Assembly (NCBI GenBank): GCA_963762965.1
Contig: CAVXME010000001.1
Span: forward strand, 62,001 to 126,000
Direction of reading: 5' to 3'
DNA from: DATBAX01 sp963762965
Lineage (GTDB): Bacteria > Acidobacteriota > Terriglobia > Terriglobales > Acidobacteriaceae
DNA length: 64,000 bases
Part shown: piece by piece, positions 53,288-61,866 of the stretch
Layout: each line of letters starts with the position of its first letter
Position numbering within the stretch: position 1 is the stretch's first letter
Position numbers and translations under genes: made by a program
Notes under the pieces: generated by a model
The model's input: the letters and a program-made list of their open reading frames with translations, nothing else
What the model was told of the DNA's origin: nothing
Database searches by the model: none

Positions 53288-55132
53288 TTAGTGTTCCATC
53301 TGAAACTGGTTCGAGCTTTCCACCAGGTAAAGCGCAGCCTTGGCAGTGCTCGTATTATCGGTAAACGCCCCCGAAGAGAGCGCATTGAAAATCGTGTTGT
53401 ACATGTCGCTGGGCATCCCACCATGCATCAGGTTGGTGTTGATCAGGTCAAGCAGGCTGCCAACATTGCCTGCCACATTGACATAGGCGGAGATGTCCGT
53501 GGTCGTATGCGGGCCAACGCTGCCATAAATCAGGTCGTTGATGAAGTTGACCCTCGAGATCGTGGTGTTGGCATTCAGAATCTTGAACTCGGGGCCGTTC
53601 AACTGAGTCCCTGGGACCTGGTAATTCGGGGGATAAAAGTTGAAGACGCTCGGAGAAAGGAACGGCGGCTGCTGCAAGGTGGACGCGTAAGTGCTGAGGT
53701 TGACGCCGTCGGTGGTGGTATTCACGGCGCGCATGGCGGCCATCATGTGGAGCAAGGGCTCCCGCAGGTGGCCATCGGAGAGCTGCACCTGCGTAGGATC
53801 ATCGCCGCGGCGGGCTTCCGGATCGAGGAGAATCTGGGTAACCACGGCCGTCAGATCGCCAGCCACGCCATTGCCGTCATTGTTGAAGACCTGCGCCACG
53901 CGGCCGACATATTCGGGGCTGGGATTGCTGGTGACCAGTTTCTGGATCAGCTGCTGGCAGATAAACGGGGCCACGTTGGTATGTGTGAAAATGTTCTGCA
54001 AACCAGAGTTAAGATCGGTCTGAATATTTCCGCCGGCAGCAAGAGTTGTGCCGTTCAACAAGAGCTTGGATCCCCGAAAGTAGTTCTTTTGGAATGGGAG
54101 CATGGGGCCGCCGAAAGTACGCCTGTCCAGGAAGTGGGCCTTCCCACCTGGAGCCGGCGGATACGTCCATCCGGTGAAAAGGCCGGCGAAGCCTTCAATG
54201 GTTGGTTGCGCATAGGTTGGGATCGGGTTGCCGTTTTGGTCGAGTACAGGAGTGCCATCCTGATTGAGTTGCTCCAACCCAATGGTGAACAATTGCATTA
54301 TTTCCCGGGCGTAGTTCTCGTTGGGCGTGCAAGTCTTGCACCCGTTATTATTCGCCATGTCGAGGTAGTAGCCCATGGAAGGACTGAGGGTGACGTCGTT
54401 CAGAAGGTTGTAGAAGTTGCCAAAAGCGTCATTTTGCAGCATGTTCATCCAGAGCGTGAACTCGGATGGGTCGATGTCATTGAAATGCACCGATTTCATG
54501 CCCGAGATCACCATGATCTCCGAGAACGCGAACGCCACTCGCTGACGAAGCTGGTCCTGTCCCTGCATCGCGTTGACGAAGAACTGGCTTTGCACCGGGG
54601 TCAAGGTTTGACCTGCACTCGGAGTGGGGTAGGTGGAGACGGGCGCGCTGAATTGCTGTTGGAGGAATGCCTGTAGCCCGATCTGTTGCACCTGGGCGAT
54701 CGTCGCCGGCGTCGGTCCCCAACTGGACTGCTCGAGGAAACGGGCGGCACTGATCGCGGAAGCCTGATTCACGGTCAGCGTGAAGTCCTGAGTCGCGTCC
54801 GGCGCGACTCCGTTCGAAGCGTCCAACGTAATGCTGAAGCCACCACTCGCGGCGGGGGTGCCGCTCAGCGTGCCTGTCCCATCCCCATTGTCTTGAAATG
54901 CGACTCCGTTGGGCAGCGAACCAGCCTTAGTGATACTGGGTGTCGGAGACCCCGTGGTCGTAACCGTGAACGATCCAGGCGCACCCACCACGAACGTCGT
55001 GCTGCTTCCGCTGGTAATCGCCGGGGCGGTGCCCTGTGCCATCGCACCACTGGCTAACAGCAGGAGCGCAGCGAGAGAGAGTAAGAGAATCCGAACAGAA
55101 GTTACATGCGGGTGCGCAATTTTCCGAATCAT
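53288..55132 (-). CDS. DUF1800 exported protein with Ig-like N-terminal domain
   Basis: Protein of 614 residues with a signal peptide (LLLSLAALLLLASGAMAQ). Residues 36-125 are a putative Ig domain (PGSFTVTTTGSPTPSITKAG, then GTLSGTPAASGGFSITL). From about 130 it matches DUF1800, with AARFLEQSSWGPT at the start, the conserved NENYAREIMQLFTIGL and LPFQKNYFRG segments and the SPSVFNFYPPNYQ region. It is the first gene of a two-gene operon with DUF1501, driven by a clear promoter at 55239-55267. Function of the pair is not known; they are often linked to extracellular material. Confidence 0.88.
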   Translation of the reverse strand: MIRKIAHPHVTSVRILLLSLAALLLLASGAMAQGTAPAITSGSSTTFVVGAPGSFTVTTTGSPTPSITKAGSLPNGVAFQDNGDGTGTLSGTPAASGGFSITLDASNGVAPDATQDFTLTVNQASAISAARFLEQSSWGPTPATIAQVQQIGLQAFLQQQFSAPVSTYPTPSAGQTLTPVQSQFFVNAMQGQDQLRQRVAFAFSEIMVISGMKSVHFNDIDPSEFTLWMNMLQNDAFGNFYNLLNDVTLSPSMGYYLDMANNNGCKTCTPNENYAREIMQLFTIGLEQLNQDGTPVLDQNGNPIPTYAQPTIEGFAGLFTGWTYPPAPGGKAHFLDRRTFGGPMLPFQKNYFRGSKLLLNGTTLAAGGNIQTDLNSGLQNIFTHTNVAPFICQQLIQKLVTSNPSPEYVGRVAQVFNNDGNGVAGDLTAVVTQILLDPEARRGDDPTQVQLSDGHLREPLLHMMAAMRAVNTTTDGVNLSTYASTLQQPPFLSPSVFNFYPPNYQVPGTQLNGPEFKILNANTTISRVNFINDLIYGSVGPHTTTDISAYVNVAGNVGSLLDLINTNLMHGGMPSDMYNTIFNALSSGAFTDNTSTAKAALYLVESSNQFQMEH

Positions 55133-55238
55133 CGGCCACTCCCAACCTGAAAACGCTTAGCTTTGCAAGGGCGGCGTGTTATGACCGGACAGTAGCGTTC
55201 CTGATACACAGAAAGCACATCTCCGATCAGTGGCAGGC

Positions 55239-55267
55239 AACATACACGCCCTGCTAAGGCGTGTCAA
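55239..55267 (-). promoter_or_regulatory. promoter with palindrome in its spacer (DUF1800/DUF1501 operon)
   Basis: Minus strand: TTGACA (55262-55267), 17 bp, TATGTT (55239-55244). Inside lies a perfect inverted repeat, ACACGCC (55244-55250) and GGCGTGT (55258-55264), seven bases apart, spanning from the -35 to the -10. The leader would be about 100 bases. No other element is evident in the 55133-55459 gap. Confidence 0.6.
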
Positions 55268-55459
55268 TTGGTATTCGGTACTAATCTTCGAGGAAAACGG
55301 CCACAGGCTTGATGTCCAACAGATCCAGGCGAGGATTTCGGCAAAGGGTTCGCTCTTCCCGAACAGGCTTTTCCCATTTCTGTGGTATCCTTCCGCGAAA
55401 AATCAGCGGGAACATAAGTGCCGCTGACGCCTGTCGTATAGAAAACGGAGTGGTTCAGG

Positions 55460-56512
55460 ATGCGCGCATTCCTTTTAGGAATTCTTCTTTTAACTTTGCC
55501 ACTAGCCACCGCGCGCGCTCAGACGCCGACGCTGCAAATGAATGTTGTCTACGTGTGTAAGGACGGCCAAAGCTTCAGAGTCTTTTCATGCGATAGCACC
55601 ACCGGTGCCTGCGACTATCAGAACTACAAGAACGGGCGGGCGTTCCAGCGTGGGGAAGCTCTGCGCGTTCAACTAACCGTTTTGCTCCCGGCGAAATGTC
55701 ACGCACAAACGCCAGCCGAAGCGCAGGCCGATCCTCACGTCGGCGAGATTCCACCGGCACCTTCTCCGTTTAAGGCTCGCGCGGCTGCGGCCAGCAACGC
55801 GTCTGGATCTGCCGCCGCAGTCAGTCCGCAGACTACTGGTGGGGGTGGATTCAAAGCCGGGGACACCGTTCGCGTCCTAAGCGATGGTTGGCAGGATGCA
55901 ATCGTCTTGCAGGCGCGAGGAAACTCTTACTTCGTGCGCATGGGCAACGGGGTCGAGGTTTCGAAAATCTGGCCGATGGAAGTCCGTCGCGAAGGAAAAC
56001 TCACCGCGCAGGACCACGCGATGGGGCAATACGATGTTCGCGATCGCGTACAGGTGCTGGTCAACGGCCGCTGGAGGGAGGGTGAGATCCGCGGGCAGAA
56101 TCTGAATATGTACGACATAAAGGTGGCAGGAGTTGATACCGGCTTCGGCTCTGACATTGTGAACACAACCCCCGAGAATATCCGCATGTCGACTACACCG
56201 GCACCTCCGCCTCCCGCTCAACGGGCGGCCGGGCAAGTTCCCAAACCGGGGCTCGTCAGCTGCGCCGGCAAATATGAAGGCCGCTGGGAGCACGTCTCGG
56301 GCATGGAAGGCATGCAGGTTGTTTTCCGCTCCGGTAAGGCGACGATTACCGAAGGATTGGGCGGTGAGATGGCGTTCGATTGCTTCACCGGCGACGGCAA
56401 AGTCGTTTTTTACAAGGCCGGATCCTTTACACCCTTTTCCTACGACTTCGACATCAACAACGACGGAACGCTGCAAACACCCCTCGGCGCGATCAAGAAG
56501 ATGGGTAACTGA
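55460..56512 (+). CDS. exported protein with two SH3/Tudor-like repeats
   Basis: Protein of 350 residues with a signal peptide cut after about residue 20 (TARAQ). Residues 30-82 contain four cysteines (C33, C44, C51, C80) that may form disulfides. After an alanine/serine linker come two related beta modules: about 131-178 (GDTVRVLSDGWQDAIVLQAR) and 190-243 (RDRVQVLVNGRWREGEIRGQ). They resemble SH3/Tudor-like barrels. A C-terminal domain (CAGKYEGRWEHVSGMEGM onward) looks like a small beta sandwich. I know no name for this architecture. It is divergent from the DUF1800 operon. Confidence 0.7.
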   Translation: MRAFLLGILLLTLPLATARAQTPTLQMNVVYVCKDGQSFRVFSCDSTTGACDYQNYKNGRAFQRGEALRVQLTVLLPAKCHAQTPAEAQADPHVGEIPPAPSPFKARAAAASNASGSAAAVSPQTTGGGGFKAGDTVRVLSDGWQDAIVLQARGNSYFVRMGNGVEVSKIWPMEVRREGKLTAQDHAMGQYDVRDRVQVLVNGRWREGEIRGQNLNMYDIKVAGVDTGFGSDIVNTTPENIRMSTTPAPPPPAQRAAGQVPKPGLVSCAGKYEGRWEHVSGMEGMQVVFRSGKATITEGLGGEMAFDCFTGDGKVVFYKAGSFTPFSYDFDINNDGTLQTPLGAIKKMGN

Positions 56513-56568
56513 CAAGTCTTCGGTGCAATATGCTTGCCAAGCTTAAGCTTGCCAGGCCGGACAGCCAG

Positions 56569-56952
56569 TTAGACCAGCGGTTTGATGTGCTGGCGGATCC
56601 AGTCAACGATTTTCGCGAAGCGGAATTCGTGACGGTCCATTGAACCGTAGATGAACTCGTATCCTTCCAACGCTTCGACCTCGATATAAAAGCCGTTTCG
56701 CCGCAGAAAGACATCGGCGGCGGTGAAAGCAATGCGCTTATTGCCGTCGGCGAAGCCGTGGTTGTTGGCGAGCGACTCCATCAACGCGGCCGCTTCTTCT
56801 TCGATGGGGTTGTAGTAGCCGATTTGCGGACGAAAAACCGCGGCCTCCACCGCGCCCTTATCGCGGACACCCTGGAGACCGCCGAACAGCTCGATCAATC
56901 GATACTGCATCCGGTAGATTTCCGCTACCGTGAGGTAATCCGCCATTTGCAT
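56569..56952 (-). CDS. doc: Doc-type toxin (Fic/Doc fold)
   Basis: Death-on-curing family protein of 128 residues. The Doc motif HGFADGNKR (65-73) matches HxFx(D/N)(A/G)NKR, with lysine in place of the second glycine of AMPylating Fic proteins; Doc proteins of this kind phosphorylate EF-Tu. The N-terminal TVAEIYRMQYRLIELFGG and DKGAVEAAVFRPQ segments are typical. Start at ATG 56952, two bases after the antitoxin stop; ATG 56946 is also possible. Likely growth-inhibiting when free of its antitoxin. Confidence 0.88.
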   Translation of the reverse strand: MQMADYLTVAEIYRMQYRLIELFGGLQGVRDKGAVEAAVFRPQIGYYNPIEEEAAALMESLANNHGFADGNKRIAFTAADVFLRRNGFYIEVEALEGYEFIYGSMDRHEFRFAKIVDWIRQHIKPLV

Positions 56953-56954
56953 TC

Positions 56955-57191
56955 TTACTTGGCGAGACACTGCAACAGGTCGCGGTTGCGAGCCACCGAC
57001 TGCTCGAAGGCATCCATCACCTCGGAGCGGACCAGGTGCTGGGACGGAACCACGTTGTGCAAGTAGAACCGAAGCGCCTGCTCGAGAACGTGCCGCTTAG
57101 TTTGTCCATTCTGTTCGGCAACCGCAATGAACTCATCGTAGAGTTTGGCGTCAATCTCGGGAGTGAACTTCTTGGTGGTTGTGGCTGGCAT
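56955..57191 (-). CDS. RHH-type antitoxin partner of Doc
   Basis: Small protein of 78 residues just upstream of the toxin, with 2 bp between. KKFTPEIDAKLYDEFIAVAE and GQTKRHVLEQALRFYLHNVV give the strand-helix-helix pattern of ribbon-helix-helix DNA-binding antitoxins; the last 30 residues (FEQSVARNRDLLQCL) probably bind the toxin. AGGGA precedes the ATG. The classical Doc partner Phd has another fold, so this is a variant pair. An AT-rich palindrome at 57238-57265 is a likely autoregulatory site. Confidence 0.78.
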   Translation of the reverse strand: MPATTTKKFTPEIDAKLYDEFIAVAEQNGQTKRHVLEQALRFYLHNVVPSQHLVRSEVMDAFEQSVARNRDLLQCLAK

Positions 57192-57237
57192 GATTCCCTG
57201 CCGTCCGGCGCGACTTCTATTCTTACCTCTGGATCAT

Positions 57238-57265
57238 GATAAATCAAGATAAATATTTATTTATC
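57238..57265. promoter_or_regulatory. AT-rich operator upstream of the toxin-antitoxin genes
   Basis: A perfect palindrome, GATAAATA-TT-TATTTATC (57248-57265), preceded by another GATAAATC (57238-57245), so the GATAAAT half-site occurs twice direct and once inverted within 28 bp. It lies 47-74 bp before the antitoxin ATG in otherwise GC-rich DNA. The spacing of half-sites suits RHH dimers binding side by side. -35/-10 boxes are hard to place in this AT-rich run. Confidence 0.55.
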
Positions 57266-57354
57266 CATCTCATTGTAAATAGGCGCTTTAGTAGAAGTCT
57301 TAGATTATTCGTGTGTTTCTGGAAATCAAATCCGATTCGGCGTAATGTAGTAGC

Positions 57355-57963
57355 GTGAACGCTGTGTTCGTACGTACATTGCTATTGCCTCTTGCGCTTA
57401 CAGCTTTATCGCCCTTAATGCTCGGCCAAGAGTCGCTCCACCAAACCGATCACGCTTTTGGGTACCCAAATGAATTGCCAAATTACCGATTTTACGCGAC
57501 TGCGAAGTGGAGAATGCTTAAGCCGCTAGTCGCGACCATGGAGGAGGTTCGAGATCTGCTTGGACCGCCAGATGAGGCTCGCGACGTATCAGAGTATACG
57601 AAGCCCTACCCAGGTGACGCCGTTGCTAAGCAGCCGGTTTTCACATACAAGCTTGGTGGTCAATGGGACATGCTGATCTATTTCGCTAGGTACTGCTTTC
57701 ATGAACATCCGCATGACGCTTCTGGAGATCTCTTGTGCAGTATTGATTTGATACCTCACAAGCGCATCCCCTTTGCGTCGGTTCAGTTTCCTTCGGCCTT
57801 CGTAAAGAAACACACTGATGCGGCCGATGCTTCATGGGACGAGTACGAGGATGAATCAGGTTTACGATATGAGGTGTACACAACCAAAACCCCATACGGC
57901 GGCAATCTCCCGGGCGATTTGAGCCGGATTTCATACGGCCCACATCCTGCTCCCAGCTTTTGA
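57355..57963 (+). CDS. exported hypothetical protein
   Basis: Protein of 202 residues from a GTG at 57355, with a signal peptide ending near residue 24 (SPLMLGQ). I recognise no family. The part around residues 60-80 (MEEVRDLLGPPDEARDVSEY) is like the strand-helix-turn of SmpA/BamE-like small domains that assess gene-product ends in outer-membrane proteins, but the match is weak. Codon use is less GC-rich than in neighbours and the upstream region is AT-rich, so it may share an origin with the toxin-antitoxin pair. Function unknown. Confidence 0.6.
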   Translation: MNAVFVRTLLLPLALTALSPLMLGQESLHQTDHAFGYPNELPNYRFYATAKWRMLKPLVATMEEVRDLLGPPDEARDVSEYTKPYPGDAVAKQPVFTYKLGGQWDMLIYFARYCFHEHPHDASGDLLCSIDLIPHKRIPFASVQFPSAFVKKHTDAADASWDEYEDESGLRYEVYTTKTPYGGNLPGDLSRISYGPHPAPSF

Positions 57964-58074
57964 TCACGCAATAACAACAGCAATGCGCAATTGATGTAAC
58001 CTCGTTTGCTACGTCTTTCGCTAGTCTCTTTAGGTCGTATCGGAGCTAACGACCAATCCGATTTTCCTCTGGGT

Positions 58075-58080
58075 TATAAT
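58075..58080 (+). promoter_or_regulatory. TATAAT box 12 bases before the kinase ATG
   Basis: A consensus -10 at 58075-58080 would place the transcript start near 58087, only about five bases before the ATG at 58092. No -35 hexamer or ribosome site is visible. A leaderless or near-leaderless mRNA is possible. Confidence 0.4.
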
Positions 58081-58091
58081 CCTGCCCACCG

Positions 58092-60674
58092 ATGAACCTA
58101 CCTCCCGGCACCAAACTCGGGCCGTATGAAATTGTCTCCCTGTTAGGAGCGGGAGGCATGGGAGAGGTCTATCGTGCGCGTGATTCGCGTCTCAAGCGGG
58201 AAGTGGCAATCAAGGTTTTACCGCAAGCGATTTCTCTGGACGCCGACCGCCTGCGCCGCTTCGAGCAAGAAGCTCTGGCCACTGCTGCCTTGAACCATCC
58301 CAACATTCTGGCGGTATTCGACATTGGCACCAGCGATGGCTCGCCCTTTGTGGTGTCCGAACTGCTAGAGGGAGAGACGCTGCGGGAGCGCCTGCGCAGC
58401 GGCCCGGTCGTGGTGCGTAAAGCTTTGGATTATGCCTTGCAAATCGCGCATGGACTGGCCGCGGCCCACGAAAAGGGCATCATTCATCGCGATCTCAAGC
58501 CGGAAAATCTTTTCCTAACAAAAGACGGGCGAGTCAAGATCCTGGATTTCGGGCTGGCCAAGCTGACGCAGGCCGAATCCGGCAGCCACACTTCCCTTCC
58601 CACCGCTACCCACGGTACGGAAGCGGGCGTGGTGCTGGGGACGGCGGGATACATGTCGCCAGAGCAGGTGCGCGGCAAGGCGCTCGACGCGCGCTCCGAC
58701 ATCTTCAGCTTCGGAGCAATTCTCTACGAGATGCTTTCCGGCAAACGGGCGTTCCACGGTGACACGCCCGCGGACACCATGAGCGCGATCCTGAAGGAAG
58801 AGCCGGCGGACTTGAGCGAAACCAATCGCACGGTTTCTCCGGCCCTGGAACGCATTGTGCAGCACTGCCTGGAGAAAAACCCTGAGGGCCGATTCCATTC
58901 CGCCAGCGATATTGCGTTTGATCTCGAACACCTTTCGGGGATTTCCGGCAGCGCGTCGAGAATAGCGCTGGTGGAGGCAGCGCCGCCGCGTGGCAAGCTG
59001 CTTCTGGCTCTCGCAGGTCTTCTCGCGCTCGCGTTGGTGATGCTTGGCCTGGGTTGGTGGCTTGGGAAAGCCAGCGGTACCGCGTCGCTGGCCGTCTACC
59101 AGCAAATCACTTTTCGCACGGGTTCCATCGGGAATGCGCGTTTCACACCCGACGGCAGTATTGTTTACAGCGCAGCGTGGGAAGGCGGCGAAAGCCAGCT
59201 TTATATGTCACGCGCCGATGATCCCGGCGCACGCGAACTGGGGCTGAAGGATGCCGAACTGCTTTCGATCTCCAAGAGTGGGGAGCTGGCGGTGCGGCTC
59301 AACACCAAGTTTTACGGCGGCTATGCCCGAGTCGGGACGCTGGCACGGGTGCCATTGAGCGGTGGAACGCCGCGGGAAGTGCTGGAAAATGTGCAGGACG
59401 CCGACTGGTCCACCGACGGCGACGCGATGGCGATCGTGCGTTACGTTCCGGAAAACAATCACTGGCGTTTGGAATATCCCATTGGCAAGGTGCTGTTTGA
59501 CAGCATCAACTGGATCAGCCACCCCAAGATTTCGCCGGACGGCAAGTGGGTCGGCTTTGCCGACCATGAGAACCCGGGAGGAGACGACGAGGGTTCGGTC
59601 GCTGTCATTAGCTCGGATGGCAACGGTAAAGAGAAGAAACTTTCTTCTGGATGGGAGACCCTCGAAGGGATCCTCTGGTCTCCTGCGGGCGATGAGATCT
59701 GGTTTACGTCAGCCAACAGCGGCAGCGCAAGCAACCCCAGCGCCGTAACTCTCTCGGGCAAAGTAAGGACGATCACGAATGTGCCCGGAGGCATGTGGCT
59801 GGAAGACTTGCGGAATGGGGCTGCGCTGATGTTGACGCATCAGGAACGTGTGGGGATCCGGGGCCTGGCTCCAGGTGCAAAAGCGGAGCGCGAATTGGGC
59901 TGGTTCGGATGGTCGAACGTCCGCGACATCAGCCGGGACGGCCACAAGATTGTCTTCGAAGAAGAAGGCAACGGTGGCGGCCCCAATTACACCGTGTTCG
60001 TGCGCGATACGGATGGATCACCTCCGGCACGCATTGGCGAAGGACTCGCCATAGCCATTTCACCCGACTCCAAGTGGGTGATTACGAGATCCGCCAAGGG
60101 TGGCCCCTTGAACCTGGTGCCAACGGGAGCAGGCGAATCCAGATCGCTCACCCACGACGCCGTAAGCTACGGCGCCGCTCGCTGGCTTCCGGACGGGAAA
60201 CGGCTGCTGGCCTACGGGATTGAAGCCGGCCACGGTGCTCGCGACTATCTCATCGATTTAACGAGCGGCGATTCCAAACCGATCACTCCCGAGGGGACCG
60301 CTGGGGTGCGTCTTTCGCCTGACGGCCGGAGCACGGCGGTGCTGGGACCCGACGGAAAATGGGGGATCTGGCCACTGGACGGGAGCGGTATTCGCCTGAT
60401 CCCGGGGCTTGAATCGGGCAATTACGTGACTGGTTGGTCGCCTGATGGCGGATCGGTATATGTAACCTCCAACCAAGCGACCGGGAACACCGCGCAGGTC
60501 TATAAGGTGAATACCGTAACTGGGAAAATGGATTTGTGGAAAACCTTCGGTGCAGAAGCGGTGGCGGGAGCCGGTGGAGTGGGTGGGCCTCTGCTTTCAA
60601 GCGACGGAACCGCCTATGCATATGGCTACGACCGGACGCTGTCAGAGGCGTACGTAGTTACAGGATTGAAGTAG
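58092..60674 (+). CDS. membrane Ser/Thr protein kinase with C-terminal propeller
   Basis: PknB-type kinase of 860 residues. Kinase region 12-280: glycine loop GAGGMGEV, ATP lysine K41, HRDLKPEN (132-139), DFG at 152-154, and SPEQ in the activation segment. One transmembrane helix follows (about 301-325). The exterior region has PD40/TolB-like blades with repeated SPDGK, STDGD or SRDGH turns. All catalytic residues are intact. It has the same plan as the kinase at 18.4-21.2 kb but with different linkers. No ribosome site precedes the ATG. It converges with a lactonase gene, itself a seven-bladed propeller. Confidence 0.92.
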   Translation: MNLPPGTKLGPYEIVSLLGAGGMGEVYRARDSRLKREVAIKVLPQAISLDADRLRRFEQEALATAALNHPNILAVFDIGTSDGSPFVVSELLEGETLRERLRSGPVVVRKALDYALQIAHGLAAAHEKGIIHRDLKPENLFLTKDGRVKILDFGLAKLTQAESGSHTSLPTATHGTEAGVVLGTAGYMSPEQVRGKALDARSDIFSFGAILYEMLSGKRAFHGDTPADTMSAILKEEPADLSETNRTVSPALERIVQHCLEKNPEGRFHSASDIAFDLEHLSGISGSASRIALVEAAPPRGKLLLALAGLLALALVMLGLGWWLGKASGTASLAVYQQITFRTGSIGNARFTPDGSIVYSAAWEGGESQLYMSRADDPGARELGLKDAELLSISKSGELAVRLNTKFYGGYARVGTLARVPLSGGTPREVLENVQDADWSTDGDAMAIVRYVPENNHWRLEYPIGKVLFDSINWISHPKISPDGKWVGFADHENPGGDDEGSVAVISSDGNGKEKKLSSGWETLEGILWSPAGDEIWFTSANSGSASNPSAVTLSGKVRTITNVPGGMWLEDLRNGAALMLTHQERVGIRGLAPGAKAERELGWFGWSNVRDISRDGHKIVFEEEGNGGGPNYTVFVRDTDGSPPARIGEGLAIAISPDSKWVITRSAKGGPLNLVPTGAGESRSLTHDAVSYGAARWLPDGKRLLAYGIEAGHGARDYLIDLTSGDSKPITPEGTAGVRLSPDGRSTAVLGPDGKWGIWPLDGSGIRLIPGLESGNYVTGWSPDGGSVYVTSNQATGNTAQVYKVNTVTGKMDLWKTFGAEAVAGAGGVGGPLLSSDGTAYAYGYDRTLSEAYVVTGLK

Positions 60675-60690
60675 AGCTTGGCCCATTATC

Positions 60691-61866
60691 TTAACGCAGC
60701 GGGACAAACTTCACGCACACCGGAGACGGCACGTGCAATGGCTCTCCCTCGGAAGTAAGCAGGCCTGTCTTTTCGTTTATCCTGAAAATCACAATGTCGT
60801 CCGAATTTTGGTTTTCTGCAAATAACCAGTGCCCGGTCGGGTCAATGGCAAAGTTGCGCGGCGTTTTTCCCTGGGTGGGAACGAATCCAACATTCGTCAG
60901 CGTGCCTTTAGCGGGATCGATGGCGAACACGGCGATGCTGTCGTCCCCGCGATTGGACGCATAAAGAAAACGGCCTGCCGGGTCGATTTCAATTTCCGCG
61001 CCGTCGCTGGCGCCCGCGAACCCTTTGGGAAGGGTTGAGATCGCCTGCAATTCCTGCAAGCCACCATGCTCCGCGTCATAGGAGTATGCAACCACTGAGG
61101 GCTTCATTTCCGTGATCAGGTAGAGAAACTTCCGGTTGGGATGGAACGCAAGGTGCCGTGGCCCGGCTCCGGGATGGACTTTCACAATGTGCGAGTGGCT
61201 TCCTAGGATCCGTCTTATCGGTTCAAACGGATAAACGATCACCTGATCGAGTCCCAGGTCGGCCACAATCGCGAAACGATCGTCTGGCGACATTGCAATC
61301 GCGTGTGCGTGCGGTCCCTTCTGCCGGTCGGGGTCTACGCTCGATCCTTTATGCTGCACGAAAGCGGAAGCTTCCCCCAGACTGCCGTCTCCCATGATCG
61401 GAAACACGGCCACGCTACCCGAGTCGTAGTTCGCTGCCAAAACGGATTTGCCGCTGCGGTCGATCGTAATATGCGCAGGCCCCGGCCCGCGCGACGACAC
61501 TGAATTCAATAGGGTCAACTTGCCGGTGTCTGCATGAATCGCGAAGGAACTTACGGAACCAGCGGGCTGGCCCTGGTAGCTGCTTATTTCATTCACCGCG
61601 TAGAGGAATCGTCCGTCTTGACTGGTCGCCAGGAAAGACGGATCGGGGGTTTCCGCCACGAGTCCCAGGTCGGTAAATTTTCCGGTATTCGCGTCGAAAC
61701 GGTAGGCGTAAATCCCTTTGCCGCCGCGATCGGAATATGTCCCGATGTAGACCAGAAAGTTGCCGCTACCATTTGCTCTGGCAGAAGATGGGTTCATCAT
61801 GGCGAGCGCGAACACTATGAGGAGTACGAAGCCAAATCTAGAAAATATTCGAAGAGCAATCATCAT
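60691..61866 (-). CDS. exported lactonase family protein (6-phosphogluconolactonase-like)
   Basis: Seven-bladed beta-propeller of the Pgl/3-carboxymuconate-cyclase-like lactonase family, about 391 residues from the ATG at 61866. The frame is open to 61896, but that overlaps the upstream gene more. A signal peptide precedes SARANGSGNFLVYIGTYSDR, so it is exported, unlike the cytosolic Pgl enzyme. Family features: VSSFAIHADTGKLTLLNSVS, GPGPAHITIDRSGK, KGPHAHAIAMSPDDRF and GPRHLAFHPNRKFLYLITE. It could open a sugar lactone outside the cytoplasm. It overlaps the upstream RHH gene stop. Confidence 0.82.
   Translation of the reverse strand: MMIALRIFSRFGFVLLIVFALAMMNPSSARANGSGNFLVYIGTYSDRGGKGIYAYRFDANTGKFTDLGLVAETPDPSFLATSQDGRFLYAVNEISSYQGQPAGSVSSFAIHADTGKLTLLNSVSSRGPGPAHITIDRSGKSVLAANYDSGSVAVFPIMGDGSLGEASAFVQHKGSSVDPDRQKGPHAHAIAMSPDDRFAIVADLGLDQVIVYPFEPIRRILGSHSHIVKVHPGAGPRHLAFHPNRKFLYLITEMKPSVVAYSYDAEHGGLQELQAISTLPKGFAGASDGAEIEIDPAGRFLYASNRGDDSIAVFAIDPAKGTLTNVGFVPTQGKTPRNFAIDPTGHWLFAENQNSDDIVIFRINEKTGLLTSEGEPLHVPSPVCVKFVPLR

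Noticed and set aside
53045..54676. 543-codon open frame on the plus strand
   Set aside because: It lies wholly opposite the DUF1800/DUF1501 genes, which have clear domains, signal peptides and a shared promoter. Its product has no recognisable motif and no ribosome site.
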